Source: Arion vulgaris
Lineage: Eukaryota; Mollusca; Gastropoda; Stylommatophora; Arionidae
Reading direction: 5' to 3'
NCBI GenBank assembly: GCA_020796225.1
Contig: CM036756.1
Location: forward strand, 60,664,644-60,728,643
Length of the DNA: 64,000 bases
Below, piece by piece: positions 21,175 to 32,629 of this stretch. Under the pieces are notes generated by a model. That model had not been told where the DNA came from and did not search any database. It worked only from the letters and a program-made list of their open reading frames with translations. A program made the translations under genes and the position numbers. Positions within the stretch are counted from its first letter, which is position 1, and the number at the start of each line of letters is the position of its first letter.

Positions 21175-21363
21175 TCGTCTTTAGACTCACTCTTGTTCTT
21201 ACACAAAAAAACTAACAAGCAAATAACAGTCGTGTGAAAAACACAAAAGATTGCGATGTAATGTCTTCTGGATAGTATCAATGACAACATTCAAACATAA
21301 TTACTAACGTTAACTGTATTTGTCTGGTGTATAATTGGGTCTCTCCTGTATAAAGTTTTCTTA

Positions 21364-22220
21364 ATGTTTGTATTGATAGTACAAGAAGTGATATCTGTAT
21401 GTTCATTACAAAAAGTGATATCTGTATGTTTATTACAAGAAGTGATATTTGTATGTTTATTACAAGAAGTGATATCTGTATGTTTATTACAAGAAGTGAT
21501 ATTTGTATGTTTATTAGCAAGTGATATCTGTATGTTTATTACAAGAAGTGATATCTGTATGTTTATTACAAGAAGTGATATATGTATGTTTATTACAAGA
21601 AGTGATATATGTATGTTTATTACAAGAAGTGATATCTGTATGTTTATTACAAGAAGTGATATCTGTATGTTTATTACAAGAAGTGATATTTGTATGTTTA
21701 TTACAAGAAGTGATATCTGTATGTTTATTACAAGAAATGATATTTGTATGTTCATTACAAGAAGTGATATTTGTATGTTTATTACAAGAAATGATATCTG
21801 TATGTTTATTACAAGAAGTGATATCTGTATGTTTATTACAAAAAGTGATATCTGTATGTTTATTACAAGAAGTGATATTTGTATGTTTATTACAAGAAGT
21901 GATATTTGTATGTTTATTACAAGAAGTGATATTTGTATGTTTATTACAAGAAGTGATATTTGTATGTTTGTTACATGAAGTGACTTTTTTTATGTTTACT
22001 GCATGAAGTGATTTTGTTTATGTTTACTACAAAAAAGGACTTTTTATGATTGCTGCAATTGGTTTTTTTATGTTCATTACAAGAAGGTTTTTTAAAGGTT
22101 TATTTTAAGAAGTGGTTTTTTAAATGTTCATTAGTGAGAAGTGGTTTTTTAATGTTCAAAATAGTTTTTTTTTAAATGTTTACCACAATGTGTATGCTTA
22201 CTACAAGAAGTAAATATGAC
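21364..22220. repeat. 27-bp minisatellite, ~24 good copies plus a decayed tail
   Basis: The unit is AAGTGATATCTGTATGTTTA + TTACAAG. It is regular to about 22000, then increasingly degenerate with T insertions. The 204- and 161-codon frames inside are repeat artefacts. Confidence 0.95.
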
Positions 22221-22489
22221 ATGTGATTATTTTGCACTTTAGTATTTAAAAATCTTGCAGCACTAATTTGGAAAGAACAAATATTGTAATTTGGTAAACT
22301 TATCAACTTCAAGAAGTCTATTAACAACACTTCAACATTATGAAATCGGTCAACTCCATACAACAAAATTGCTCATTACCGTTAAGTCTGTAAAGTCGAC
22401 ATGAAAAGGCAGAGATAACTGTTTACTACGTTTGAAATTATAACTCAATATTATGACGTTCATTATCGTAAACGAAAGATTCTAGAACA
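22221..22489. other. Unassigned AT-rich sequence
   Basis: Nothing recognised. Confidence 0.3.
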
Positions 22490-22870
22490 AGATGAAAATC
22501 GTAGCATATCCTTTACAAGACTTCGCTATCAGCAACAGTAAACGAGTCGTCGATTTTCTTCGTCCTTTTTCTTCTTCAATTTTAAGCTCCCAACGGAGCA
22601 CAGGTCTTCAACAAGCTTCTTACAGCTCTTCCTCTCTCCTACCATCCCTTCCAATTCTTTCCATCTTTTATATATCGTTTTAATATCAGTCTCCAGCTCT
22701 CTTCACCACTTATACGTCCAGTAGTTTGTCATTGCTTTCTGAACTGTGAAGTCTAGCTTTAAATTAGTAAAAATCCACGGGAACAAATTTGCTTCCAACT
22801 GCCCGCAGTGGAGTTTGAACCAGGTACTCTTGGGTTTGTGATCGTGCTCACTACTACTTTGGCTACAGAC
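22490..22870 (-). mobile_element. SINE family H, copy 2, split by an L1 tail
   Basis: Left part AACAGTAAACGAGTCGTCGA and right part ACCACTTATACGTCCAGTAG ... GGAGTTTGAACCAGG are contiguous in other H copies. Here they are separated by the LINE fragment at 22565-22692. Confidence 0.75.
22565..22692 (-). mobile_element. LINE L1 3' terminus inserted in SINE H
   Basis: The sense strand reads LETDIK-type text ending KLVEDLCSVGS-like, with CTGTGCTCCGTTGGGAG then a (GAA)n tail, matching 50751-50932. It is only ~125 bp long, so heavily 5'-truncated. Confidence 0.75.
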
Positions 22871-22912
22871 GCCAAGAATAAAATACGGACAGACGCCAAG
22901 AATAAAATACGG
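22865..22912. repeat. 24-bp duplication
   Basis: Two perfect copies of ACAGACGCCAAGAATAAAAT + ACGG. Confidence 0.9.
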
Positions 22913-23154
22913 AAAGTAATTTCTTATTACTACATTTGGAATATTTACCACACAAATCGTTTTCGTTTCGTTCATATTGTACAGACTAAAGAAACACCCG
23001 AAGATTGTCAAACATCAATAATAATACCAATATGGAAAAAAAGGAAATGAGAAAGTGTGTACTAACAATAAAGAAATCTCACTACTTTGTCAAGACTGAG
23101 AAAGATCAATAAAAACAAGAAAATTGAAAAATAAGGGCAAGAGGAAATAATATT

Positions 23155-23473
23155 TTAACTATAGAAGTATCACTGAAGTCGGAGAAGGTATAACTATAGA
23201 GGTATCACTGAAGTCGGAGAAGGTATAACTATAGAGGTATCACTGAAGTCGGAGAAGGTATAACTATAGAGGTATCACTGAAGTCGGAGAAGGTATAACT
23301 ATAGAGGTATCACTGAAGTCGGAGAAGGTATAACTATAGAGGTATCACTGAAGTCGGAGAAGGTATAACTATAGAGGTATCACTGAAGTCGGAGAAGGTA
23401 TAACTATAGAGGTATCACTGAAGTCGGAGAAGGTATAACTATAGAGGTATCACTGAAGTCGGAGAAGGTACAC
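23155..23473. repeat. 35-bp minisatellite, ~9 copies
   Basis: The unit is TAACTATAGAGGTATCACTG + AAGTCGGAGAAGGTA, almost invariant. Its GAAGTCGGAGAAGGTA end runs directly into SINE B, whose own head has GAAGTCGGATACGGCA at 61485. Confidence 0.95.
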
Positions 23474-23600
23474 CTGTATGGCGGGAGAATGTTTAAAAAG
23501 GAAAACAGGCCTTCATGCAAAAATCTACCCAAAGCGCCATACCAGGCACTATGACTACTCCCGAATTCATGGCAGATGAACGCATAAAGAAGAACTATAG
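23474..23600 (+). mobile_element. SINE family B, copy 3
   Basis: CACCTGTATGGCGGGAGAAT, CCTTCATGCAAAAATC and ACTCCCGAATTCATGGCAGA, then GAACGCATAAAGAAGAA follow the family-B order. Confidence 0.75.
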
Positions 23601-23607
23601 AAGAATC

Positions 23608-24657
23608 TCAGTACTAAACAACACAAGAGATAATGCTCTCAGTACTAACCCACACAAGAGATAATGCTCTCAGTACTAAACAACACAAGAGATAATGCTC
23701 TCAGTACTAAACCACCCAAGAGATAATGCTATCAGTACTAAACCACACAAAAGATAATGCTCTCAGTACTAAACAACACAAGAGATAATGCTCTCAGTAC
23801 TAAACCACACAAGAGATAATGCACTCAGTACTAAATCACAAAAGAGATAATGCTCTCAGTAATAAACAACACAAGAGATAATGCTCTCAGTACTAAACAA
23901 TACAAGAGATAATGCTCTCAGTACTAAACAACACAAGAGATAATGCTCTCAGTACTAAACAACACAAGAGATAATGCTCTCAGTACTAAACAACACAAGA
24001 GATAATGCACTCAGTACTAAATCACAAAAGAGATAATGCTCTCAGTACTAAACAATACAAGAGATAATGCTCTCAGTACTAAACCACACAAGAGATAATG
24101 CTCTCAGTACTAAACCACACAAGAGATAATGCACTCAGTACTAAACCACACAAGAGATAATGTTCTCAGTACTAAACAATACAAGAGATAATGCTCTCAG
24201 TACTAAACAACACAAGAGATAATGCTCTCAGTACTAAACCACACAAGAGATAATGCTCTCAGTACTAACCCACACAAGAGATAATGCTCTCAGTACTAAA
24301 CCACACAAGAGATAATGCTCTCAGTACTAACCCACACAAGAGATAATGCTCTCAGTACTAAACCACACAAGAGATAATGCTCTCAGTACTAAATCACAAA
24401 AGAGATAATGCTCTCAGTACTAAACCACACAAGAGATAATTCTCTCAGTACTAAACCACACAAGAGATAATGCTCTCAGTACTAAACAACACAAGAGATA
24501 ATGCTCTCAGTACTAACCCACACAAGAGATAATGCTCTCAGTACTAAACAACACAAGTGATAATGCTCTCAGTACTAAACCACACAAGAAATAATGCTCT
24601 CAGTACTAAACAACACAAGAAATAATGCTCTCAGTACTAAACAATACAAGAGATAAT
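23608..24657. repeat. 31-bp minisatellite, ~34 copies
   Basis: The unit is CTCAGTACTAAACAACACAA + GAGATAATGCT. Variants AACAACAC, AACCACAC, AACCCACAC and AATCACA recur in blocks. Confidence 0.97.
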
Positions 24658-25064
24658 GGGTGTTAAAATAATAGAAAAATAACTAACATCATTACTAGAA
24701 GAAAAACTCTCATAAGCTCAGATTGTTGTGGGTTTTTTTAAAAGTCAAAATCCAAATGGCACAAATACAACATTCACATTAAGACAACTGACAGAGAAGG
24801 CAATTCAACATGACAAGGCCTGCAATGCTGCATGTATAAACCAGGAACATCTTTAGTTAGAGTCGAGAGGAATATGGTATGGTATTGCTGAAGAAAATAT
24901 GAAAATCAGCAAACACCCCCACAAGTTTCTACACATAACAAATACAAGCTACATAAGAACAAAGGCATGCATATTCATATAATTTAAAGTGAATTCATAT
25001 GCAAGGACAAAGATGTAATATATATTGACAAACCGACAAATGCAATGTTACTATACAAGAAACA
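24658..25064. other. Unassigned AT-rich sequence
   Basis: Nothing recognised. Confidence 0.3.
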
Positions 25065-25405
25065 ATAAATGTGTCCTTACTTTCCAAACTCATATACAAA
25101 TGTGTCCTTACTTTCCAAACTCATATACAAATGTGTCCTTACTTTCCAAACTCATATACAAATACTCATATACAAATGTAACTTTACTTTCCAAACTCAT
25201 ACACAAATTTAACCTTACCTTCCAAACTCATATACAAATGTAACTTTACTTTCCCAACTCATACACAAATTTAACCTTACCTTCCAAACTCATATACAAA
25301 TGTAACTTTACTTTCCAAACTCATATACAAATGTAACTTTACTTTCCAAACTCATATACACATTTGACTTTACTTTCCAAACTCATATACAAATGTTACT
25401 TTACT
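25065..25405. repeat. 30-31-bp minisatellite, ~11 copies
   Basis: The unit is TTCCAAACTCATATACAAAT + GTAACTTTAC. The first copies carry TGTCC instead of TAACT. Confidence 0.93.
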
Positions 25406-25829
25406 GTTTCTAAACAAACAACTGAAACATAACTTTTGAAGAAGAAGGAAAAAAAACTGACAGTTTCGTTAACGTAACAAACAAAAATCTAAGGTTGCTG
25501 TTTCAACCAACAGAAACCATGTGACCTTTAGGCTCCCGATATACTATACCACAAAAACCTGACCGACAATTTCGAACATCCGGTTGACAGCTACAAGAGT
25601 CATGCTTGGATAACGGAATCGATCACCTGACACTCATGGCAGATTCATTGGTGCTCAGTCTGGGCCAGTAACGACAAGTATACGTGTTAATTGTGCCTGT
25701 GGGGTTGCCGATAGATAATTTGATAACAATCTGCGTTAGTAATCGCGGACCGTAGAAACTCATGAGTTGGATATAATTTATGTGATGGAACTCTGTTGGA
25801 CTACACGAGACCCTGATCCGTTACTTGAG
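25406..25829. other. Unassigned sequence
   Basis: Nothing recognised. Confidence 0.3.
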
Positions 25830-26095
25830 GTATCTTCTTCGAAAGCTCCATATCAACCACTTGTTAACTAACCACTCTTTGTGATTTCTCTGTGATCTGA
25901 GCGCAAGAGTGATTGTACGTTGTGCCAGTTATGCACCTAAAAGTAGACCAGCACATCTAAATTCTGCGGTGCTTTTTGTTCACAAGGGTAGCTTTTTTCC
26001 TAGGCGCTAACTCAGTCGCCTCTTACGACATGCCTTGTAGGTAGCAGTGTTACTATTCTTTGCTCTTCTTGCGGACCCTGACAATACACGTGCAG
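25830..26095 (-). mobile_element. SINE family C, copy 3, near full length
   Basis: In plus-strand reading: TTCGAAAGCTCCATATCAAC, GTGATCTGAGCGCAAGAGTG, TACGTTGTGCCAGTTATGCA, CAGTCGCCTCTTACGACATG, ACTATTCTTTGCT, then the CACGTGCAGG end. Confidence 0.85.
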
Positions 26096-27159
26096 GTCAT
26101 CCTCTAATTCTCTAATGTATGTACATAATGGTAACTCGTAATTGTAATTGTTTATATGTAGGTACCTAAATCCGTTCCTTGTCTGTATTGTGATGTACCC
26201 AATACTAGACGGTGTTCTTACACTAATTCTAATGGCATCATTTTTATATTGCCTCTTTTGTGTGTTAAGCCGCTAGAGCCTGGACAACACACGGGTGTAA
26301 CTGAATCAATACATCACGTTCAGCGCACTCAAATTGTTTGACACATACACCGTTTCCATCAACGTTTAACAAATTGAGTCAAATGTTGTCATTTGTTTTC
26401 AAATTGCAGAAACTTCAGATGTGGCCGTTATCCAACAGTGATATATTGCGACAGCCTGAATGAGAAAAAACTAACGCTCAATAGAAAGTGTCCAGGGTGA
26501 AGGAATGATGTAGTAAAAGAAGGAATCTGGTGATGAAGGGCAGTGTTAGAATGTACACAGTAAAGAAAAGAAACTTCCTTTAATTTTGTTCCATTTTTAG
26601 GGTGTAAAAACAGAAAATGAACGAATGTGCGTTTGAGGAAACGGGGATGAAAGAGATGTACACGACAAATCAATATATAAAGAATATCGGTTAACGCCAA
26701 TATTATGCTTCAAGCCCACAGCATTGATTGGCGCTGTGAAGAAAAATAGCGGTCTATGTTGTACGAAATGTCAGAGGAAAGTTATTTATTTTTCATTAAA
26801 TCGTGTGAATGCCTAGCCTGCATTTTGTTGTTGTTGAGAACTACCTGTTTGCCGAGTAGGAACCGTGTTTGCAAAGATTATCTTAGGCTTAAAATGTCTC
26901 TTGGCTCCTAATTTCACTCGTGGACGCAACAATAAATGTGAGGGATTCCTGCTGCAGGGAGTGTGAAGTGTCGTAGTGACTCAGTCAGGATTAAATTTGT
27001 TGTCTATGCCTCTGGAAACCAGACACTGCAAACAAAGGCACCTTGGTTCTAAGCAAAAACAAGAAATGAAAAGCAAACTATAGGAAACAAAGAGTCGGTT
27101 TATATATAGAATTGACGTTGGGAGTGTTTGGAACTTACCATAACTGAGAAGAACTACAT
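26096..27159. other. Longest stretch with no recognised element
   Basis: About 1 kb of AT-rich sequence. Opposed acceptor-like sites occur at 26407 (plus) and 26455 (minus) but lead only into 17-30-codon frames. A 90-codon minus frame (26428-26700) is unsupported. Confidence 0.3.
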
Positions 27160-27990
27160 TAACAAGACGAGAATAAACATTTAATAGTCTTTGCTTTCTT
27201 TAACGTTTCATCTTAACTACGACGAGAATAAACATCTAGTAGTCTTTGCTTACTTTTAACGTTTCATCTTAACTACGACGAGAATAAACATCTAGTAGTC
27301 TTTGCTTACTTTTAACGTTTCATCTTAACTACGACGAGAATAAACATCTAGTAGTCTTTGCTTACTTTTAACGTTTCATCTTAACTACGACGAGAATAAA
27401 CATCTAGTAGTCTTTGCTTACTTTTAACGTTTCATCTTAACTACGACGAGAATAAACATCTAGTAGTCTTTGCTTTCTTTAACGTTTCATCTTAACTACG
27501 ACGAGAATAAACATCTAGTAGTCTTTGCTTTCTTTAACGTTTCATCTTAACTACGACGAGAATAAACATCTAGTAGTCTTTGCTTACATTTAACGTTTCA
27601 TCTTAACTACGACGAGAATAAACATCTAGTAGTCTTTGCTTACTTTTAACGTTTCATCTTAACTACGACGAGAATAAACATCTAGTAGTCTTTGCTTTCT
27701 TTAACGTTTCATCTTAACTACGACGAGAATAAACATCTAGTAGTCTTTGCTTACTTTTAACGTTTCATCTTAACTACGACGAGAATAAACATCTAGTAGT
27801 CTTTGCTTACTTTTAACGTTTCATCTTAACTACGACGAGAATAAACATCTAGTAGTCTTTGCTTTCTTTAACGTTTTATATTCCCAACGACGAGAATAAA
27901 CATCTAGTTTTCTTTGCTTTCTTTAACGTTTCATCCTAACTACGTTGAGAATAAACATCTAGTAGTCTTTGCTTTCTTTAACGTTTCATC
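27160..27990. repeat. 57-bp minisatellite, ~15 copies
   Basis: The unit holds ACGACGAGAATAAACATCTA, GTAGTCTTTGCTTACTTTTA and ACGTTTCATCTTAACT. A TTTCTTTAAC variant shortens some copies to 56 bp. Confidence 0.96.
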
Positions 27991-28183
27991 TTCACTGTTA
28001 TTGTTTTAATACATCTTGTCATCTTGACTTTTTATACATATGTTATCTTAACCCTTTTCATATGCTTCATCTTCCAAGAAACGCATCATTTGTATTTGTT
28101 ATATTACTTATAACTATAGTAGAAATTTGGAAAATTTAGTGCAAATAGTACAAAATGTGCTCTGTGTTAAAAGTGTGTTAAGT

Positions 28184-28372
28184 TCATACAGTGACTGGTC
28201 GTGTGATTGACGCACCATACAGTGGACTGGTCGTGTGATTGACGCACCAAACAGTGACTGGTCGTGTGATTGACGCACCATAAAGTGGACTGGTCGTGTG
28301 ATTGACGCACCATACAGTTACTGGTCGTGTGATTGACGCCCCATACAGTGACTAGTCGTGTGATTGTCGCAC
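28184..28372. repeat. 31-32-bp minisatellite, 6 copies
   Basis: The unit is ACTGGTCGTGTGATTGACGC + ACCATACAGTG. Confidence 0.93.
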
Positions 28373-28712
28373 AATTGATAATCCCATATAATCGTTTGTG
28401 TGATAGAGTTGAAACATTTCATTGCAAGTGTGTTGTATTTGTTGTTATTGTAGTTTCACGTTCTGTCTCAGTGCATTCGAATTCGTCATGCTATGCTTAT
28501 TTGGGTTCTCTCTGCCTGTCTGCCGGTGTATGTTGTACAGGTTAAATTGAATTTTGCATAGATCTTAAATATTGCCCAGATATCTGCACACATGACTACC
28601 GTTTTTCTGGTTCCTCTCTGATTGGACCATAAGCTTTGACCTCATCTACTCCCAGAAAATCTTTAATTTTCTAACAGGACCTCGAAATTAAAACGTACTT
28701 ATCAATTTTGTT
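28373..28712. other. Unassigned sequence
   Basis: A 70-codon frame running out of the array is unsupported. Confidence 0.3.
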
Positions 28713-28900
28713 GCGGCAGTCTAAAGCAGTCGCCGGAACACATTCTGCAAGACTGTACCAGCATGAGCTGTGTGAGAATGGAAGTCTGGGGAACAGAAAC
28801 AACTCTTCAAAACAAGCTATTGGAGACGGGTGAATACCTCAATCACACCGTCCTGTTTATGACACATACCGCAGTAATCGCATAGCAGAAGTTGATCGCA
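28713..28900 (+). mobile_element. Non-LTR retrotransposon C-terminal Cys-motif fragment
   Basis: The frame CGSLKQSPEHILQDC, then MEVWGTETTLQNKLLETGEY and VLFMTHTAVIA, stops. It matches the EHVLQDC and KHVLQNC motifs at 51520 and 1672. A GAAGAAGG tail follows. Confidence 0.75.
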
Positions 28901-29411
28901 GAAGAAGGTGTGGAAAACTAACGTATAACATACAAGCTAGTGCATACCCCCAGACTGGATAATCAATAAAGCAAGCAAATATTAACCGTTCTTAGACTAC
29001 ATCACAGTCTGGACTTCAAGAGAATGAAAGAAGTGACCATAAAAACTGGAAAACTGCAGTCAAAACTATATGCCATCAGGAATCAATATAGTAATTTCCG
29101 CAACCAGGCAATGCAATTTCCTTTCTTTATCACTTACCGGCTTTTAACTGTATTTAAAGTGGGAAAATATGAAGAGGGTTGTAGGGCCCCATCATTTCTA
29201 TACATCAGCGCAAGCTACACAAAGTGCTAAGTGTGTGTGAGCGCGGGAACGTAAACCACAGAACATTTTTGCAATAAGCTTCATCATATTTTTACTGTCG
29301 GGATGTTATATTTCAAGAGTAATTTTTAAAGTGTTTTGTGGTTCACAATTGTTGATTGCATGGTCTGAAAATGGTGAGTAAAGGATTTGAAGAAAATCCG
29401 AGTCTTCATAC
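28901..29411. other. Unassigned sequence
   Basis: Nothing recognised. A donor-like AATGGTGAGTAAAG (29369) has no supporting frame. Confidence 0.3.
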
Positions 29412-29578
29412 CAAGGGCGGCTCGTCATTAAGGGTCAGTGGGACCCGGCTCCACCAAAAATCGAAAAGGGGGATAACTTTCCGGAATAGACAAATAATAT
29501 TAAATACTCCAAAAACCATGATTTTTCCGAAAATTGCTGTCTGGCCCCACCGAGAAAAATGACCACGAGCCGCCGCTG
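29412..29578. mobile_element. hAT-like MITE, copy 2
   Basis: The termini are CAAGGGCGGCTCGT and ACGAGCCGCCGCTG, around 167 bp. Perfect 8-bp duplications CTTCATAC flank it (29404-29411 and 29579-29586). Its orientation is opposite to copies 1 and 4. Confidence 0.9.
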
Positions 29579-29656
29579 CTTCATACCATGTGGTATATTG
29601 TGTAATACGATGTTATGTCCATATTTTACTTTGACCATTGACATGCAGTTCACTTT

Positions 29657-29726
29657 GAGAGCTACGATAGCGTAGTGGTTAGTGCATTCGCTTTTTATGT
29701 GGAGGTCTGGGTTTAATTTCAAGCAC
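29657..29726 (+). mobile_element. tRNA-like SINE head (family J), copy 1
   Basis: GAGAGCTACGATAGCGTAGT + GGTTAGTGCATTCGC forms an A-box/D-arm, and GGGTTTAATTTC is a decayed B-box. It is repeated 134 bp downstream. Confidence 0.6.
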
Positions 29727-29789
29727 GCTTTTTACTTTGACCATTGACATGCGGTCATGGATGCAAATAATAATACGTCAGCAAACTAA

Positions 29790-29963
29790 ACTTCGAGAGC
29801 CGCGATAGCGTAGTGGTTAGTGCACTCGCTTCTTAGACGCGTGGTCTGGGTTCAATTCCAGTGGAAGTGAATTTGTGTCGACCATTCAGTTGTGCACCGA
29901 AGTAATGGTGGCCGGCGTGATGTGAATCACATCATTCACCGTGTGCCGATGGATGGTCTATCA
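29790..29963 (+). mobile_element. tRNA-like SINE (family J), copy 2
   Basis: GATAGCGTAGTGGTTAGTGC (A-box) and TCTGGGTTCAATTCCAG (B-box), with a CTTCTTA stretch at the anticodon-loop position. The 3' part continues to CATCATTCACCGTGTGCCGA. It does not fold as a clean tRNA, so I call it a SINE head rather than a tRNA gene. Confidence 0.6.
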
Positions 29964-29975
29964 GAAGTCGAAGTT

Positions 29976-30206
29976 CGCCCGAGTTTGGGGTGTAAAGAAT
30001 AGAACCTCTGTTACCTGCCACACATGTCGTAAGAGGCGACTAAGGAGGTTTGGCTGAAATCGGATGCACATGTCCTAAACGTGTATAAGTCTATGCATTT
30101 AGGGGCCTACCAAACCAATGTGCAACGTATACACGTTCTTGGCAAAGATCAAACATATCACAAAGAGTGATTAAAATTGGTCGTAAAGAACGAACGCAAA
30201 GAAGAA
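29976..30206 (+). mobile_element. SINE family A, copy 3
   Basis: It has lost about 20 bp after GCCCGAG in the head. The rest is near consensus through CGAACGCAAAGAAGAAG. Perfect GAAGTCGAAGTT duplications flank it (29964-29975 and 30207-30218). Confidence 0.92.
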
Positions 30207-30218
30207 GAAGTCGAAGTT

Positions 30219-30511
30219 AGACTAGCCTAAATAACGAGGAACACTTATGATAACGAAGGCTAGACTACACATAGTGATATTTCGAAAACATATTCTCAAT
30301 AATTTCATAAACTGTATAGTAATATATATACAATTTGGGATCCACAATTGTTACGCTTAGTTAATGATTTATATCTGCCGAACCCTGCGTTTCTCAACTT
30401 ACGACACGAAACTGAAATTGTTTTTTGGAAAAGTAGCATTAAAAATGAATGCAATTAGTCAACACATTTGGACATTTTCAAAGGTCATTGCGGACGGAAA
30501 TTGTTGTGCTG
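30219..30511. other. Unassigned sequence
   Basis: Nothing recognised. Confidence 0.3.
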
Positions 30512-31135
30512 TGCTGTTTCTTCTCTCCACCATTTACTTTTTTATATAAGTGTACAGGGGTTGGGGTTGTGGTCGTATATGTACTTGTTCACAGCCAACT
30601 CTAATATTGGGCCTCATAACTGACTGGGAATCCCTGACCTGTTTCAGTTTGGGGTAGGGAGGGGCTGGAAGTTATATGATTGATAGAACACTGCAAGCTT
30701 GTTTGCAATTTTACTCAATTCTGTGAGTCTGGTTATTTATTGGTGAAAAATATTCATAATATTGATATTCATTGTTAAACTTCACTTGTTGCATAATATA
30801 ACTTTGATTTAGCATGTTATGATTTTAAAATGAATACGTCTATATACAACAATACCGGAATGCGAGGTCACATGACGGTTGTTTTCTGATTTCCCATAAT
30901 TTTTACCTGAGTCCGCGGGCCGTATGAGTTTATAGTTGGCTGTGGCTTGTTCTAATGCACTTTGTAAGCTCTTATTCATTTTCTTAACGTTGTTCATGAT
31001 ACCGTTGTTCCATCTTTTACGTGGTCTTTCTCTTGCTTTGTACTCATTATACTTTTTCAGTGTTGCTCTCTGTGGTAGACGATACCATAGCATTCTTGTC
31101 TGGTGTCCAAACCATTTAATTTGTTGTTTTTTTTA
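30512..31135 (-). mobile_element. LINE 3' end, family L3, copy 2 (coding end plus 3' UTR)
   Basis: The minus strand encodes MLWYRLPQRA, then ARERPRKRWNNGIMNNVKKM and NKSLQSALEQATANYK: the WFGH..RM / GRPRKRW C-terminal LINE block. A ~300-bp 3' UTR ends in (TTC)n on the plus strand. The UTR recurs in opposite orientation at 43245-43612. Confidence 0.7.
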
Positions 31136-31163
31136 TGAATTTCATGACTGGTTTCACATCCAG

Positions 31164-31166
<3 letters not shown>

Positions 31167-31200
<34 letters not shown>
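31167..31200. repeat. (TC)n microsatellite
   Basis: A 34-bp TC run, flanked by two CACATCCAGTCTTCT copies. Confidence 0.95.
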
Positions 31201-31203
<3 letters not shown>

Positions 31204-31240
31204 CCCCACCCACATCCAGTCTTCTGATTTCTGCATTTCT

Positions 31241-31486
31241 CCTTCTTCTTTGCGTTTGTTCTTTACGACCAATTTTAATCACTCTTTGTGATATGTTTGA
31301 TCTTTGCCAAGAACGTGTATACGTTGCACATTGCTTTGGTAGGCCCCTAAACGCATAGACTTCTACATGTTTAGGACATGTGCATCCAGTTTCATCCAAA
31401 CCTCCTTAGTCGTCTCTTACGACATGCGTGGCAGGTAACAGGTTCTATTCTTTAACCCCAAATTTGGGCCCCGGTAACCACTCGAG
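31241..31486 (-). mobile_element. SINE family A, copy 4
   Basis: Near consensus from CTCGAGTGGTTACCGGGG (sense) to the GAAGAAGG tail. Perfect 13-bp duplications TTTCTGCATTTCT flank it (31228-31240 and 31487-31499). Confidence 0.93.
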
Positions 31487-31579
31487 TTTCTGCATTTCTA
31501 ATTTTGCCTCTTGCTGTATTATTACTCCAACAAAACAAACACAAGGAGGCAATGAATAAAGATATAGTACAATACTTAC

Positions 31580-31797
31580 GACATCGCATTTGGTGAGTCT
31601 TGTGAGCAAGATAGGAGAATGTGTACGGTTAGTGAGTACACATGTCATCTTAGCTCTAAGCACATCAACTGAACTGTTTCTGATGAGTGAGATATGGTGA
31701 TGTGGTGAGAGTATTTGTGTGGATTCGTTGTGAAACATCATGGCTGACTTCTTATCAGGCTGACACATGGTCACGGTCGTTCGATCCCTCATCACGC
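31580..31797 (-). CDS. Candidate internal exon, 72 open codons
   Basis: The protein is not recognised. On the minus strand a pyrimidine-rich tract ending in CAG (up to 31798) precedes 218 nt, followed by GTAAGT at 31579-31574. Only one frame is open throughout: two leading bases, 72 codons, then an exact codon boundary at the donor. The peptide has three Cys (MCQPD, MTCVL, TKCDV) and three N-glycosylation sequons (NES, NSS, NRT), which would suit an extracellular domain. It needs a one-base overhang from the preceding exon. The candidate exon at 63011-63213 leaves two, so they cannot be joined directly. The segment starts just outside a SINE A copy (31241-31486) and resembles no TE here. A chance open frame between two chance splice sites is the alternative. 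Confidence 0.35.
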
Positions 31798-31799
31798 CT

Positions 31800-32236
31800 G
31801 CCAGATAAAAAACAAAAACAAATGTGTCATAGTTAATAATTATATATTATGTCATATTCAAGAGACAACATTTTTGTAAAACAACAAAAGAGCCTTAAGT
31901 GCGTACACACAAGTGCGTACACACACAAATGCACCCACACAACATATTTTAATGAATGATGCGCAGTCTTAGATCCCAGACAACATAGAGACTGAGTTGA
32001 CATTTGAAATAACCATAGAATAAGAAATTATCCCCCCTGATGATCTTTTATTGTGGGCTTAGAAATGAAAAGTTGACAATACAATTGAAATAATGTCTGA
32101 AATTGTCCACTATCTTGTCAAGTCCTTATACCATAATTATGAGAATTCTATGCACATCAGCATTGTTGAAGATACAAAATGTATAAACATTTCTAATAGT
32201 CGTGATATTAAACCCAAAAAATTCCTGCTAGGTATG
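31800..32236. other. Unassigned sequence
   Basis: A short duplicated ACAAGTGCGTACACAC lies at 31905-31925. Otherwise nothing is recognised. Confidence 0.3.
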
Positions 32237-32400
32237 GTTTCTTCTTCTTCTTTGAGTTCGGTTTCATATGCTAGTCTAAATCATGGAGGTGGTTTGCCTC
32301 TATGAAGCTGCATGTTAGTTAAGAGTTCACCATAGCTTGCTCTGTAAGCTTCGTTCATGAGGCCATGTTTCGTTTTGTTGGTTTATGCATGATGGACATG
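32237..32400 (-). mobile_element. SINE family I, copy 1
   Basis: A plus-strand (TTC)n, then GAGTTCGGTTTCATATGCT, GTCTAAATCATGGAGGTGG, TTGCCTCTATGAAGCTGCAT and TTCGTTTTGTTGGT, shared in order with 48526-48715. The sense 3' end is GAAGAAG, as in families A and C. Confidence 0.65.
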
Positions 32401-32629
32401 ACTGGTAGTAACAGTTAAAAATCGATTAGTATCTTTGAATGTAACTGCTACATAACAGTATTCCAAATACTATTGACAGAAAAAAAATCACAACACATAT
32501 CTTCATGTTACAACCTACAATTGAAGAGAATTGGCTGATAAAGAAAATAAACAAGATGGGAAAGTTAAATATTTAGGGAAAAATAAAATAAATTTGACAT
32601 ATTAAAAATAAACTTTTATTTGAAGTATA
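32401..32629. other. Unassigned AT-rich sequence
   Basis: Nothing recognised. Confidence 0.3.

Noticed and set aside
21364..22006. 204- and 161-codon frames
   Set aside because: Translations of a 27-bp minisatellite.
23608..24657. CRISPR-like regular repeats (31 bp; also 11557-11797 and 28184-28372)
   Set aside because: The units are directly tandem with no unique spacers, the genome is eukaryotic and no cas genes are present.
26395..26500. Overlapping plus and minus exons with acceptor-like sites at 26407 and 26455
   Set aside because: The frames are only 17-30 codons and lack donors.
29790..29870. Functional tRNA gene
   Set aside because: The A- and B-boxes are good, but the anticodon and acceptor stems do not pair well and a second decayed copy lies next to it. 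It fits a SINE head better. The same holds for the heads at 41795, 56182, 59382 and 60333.
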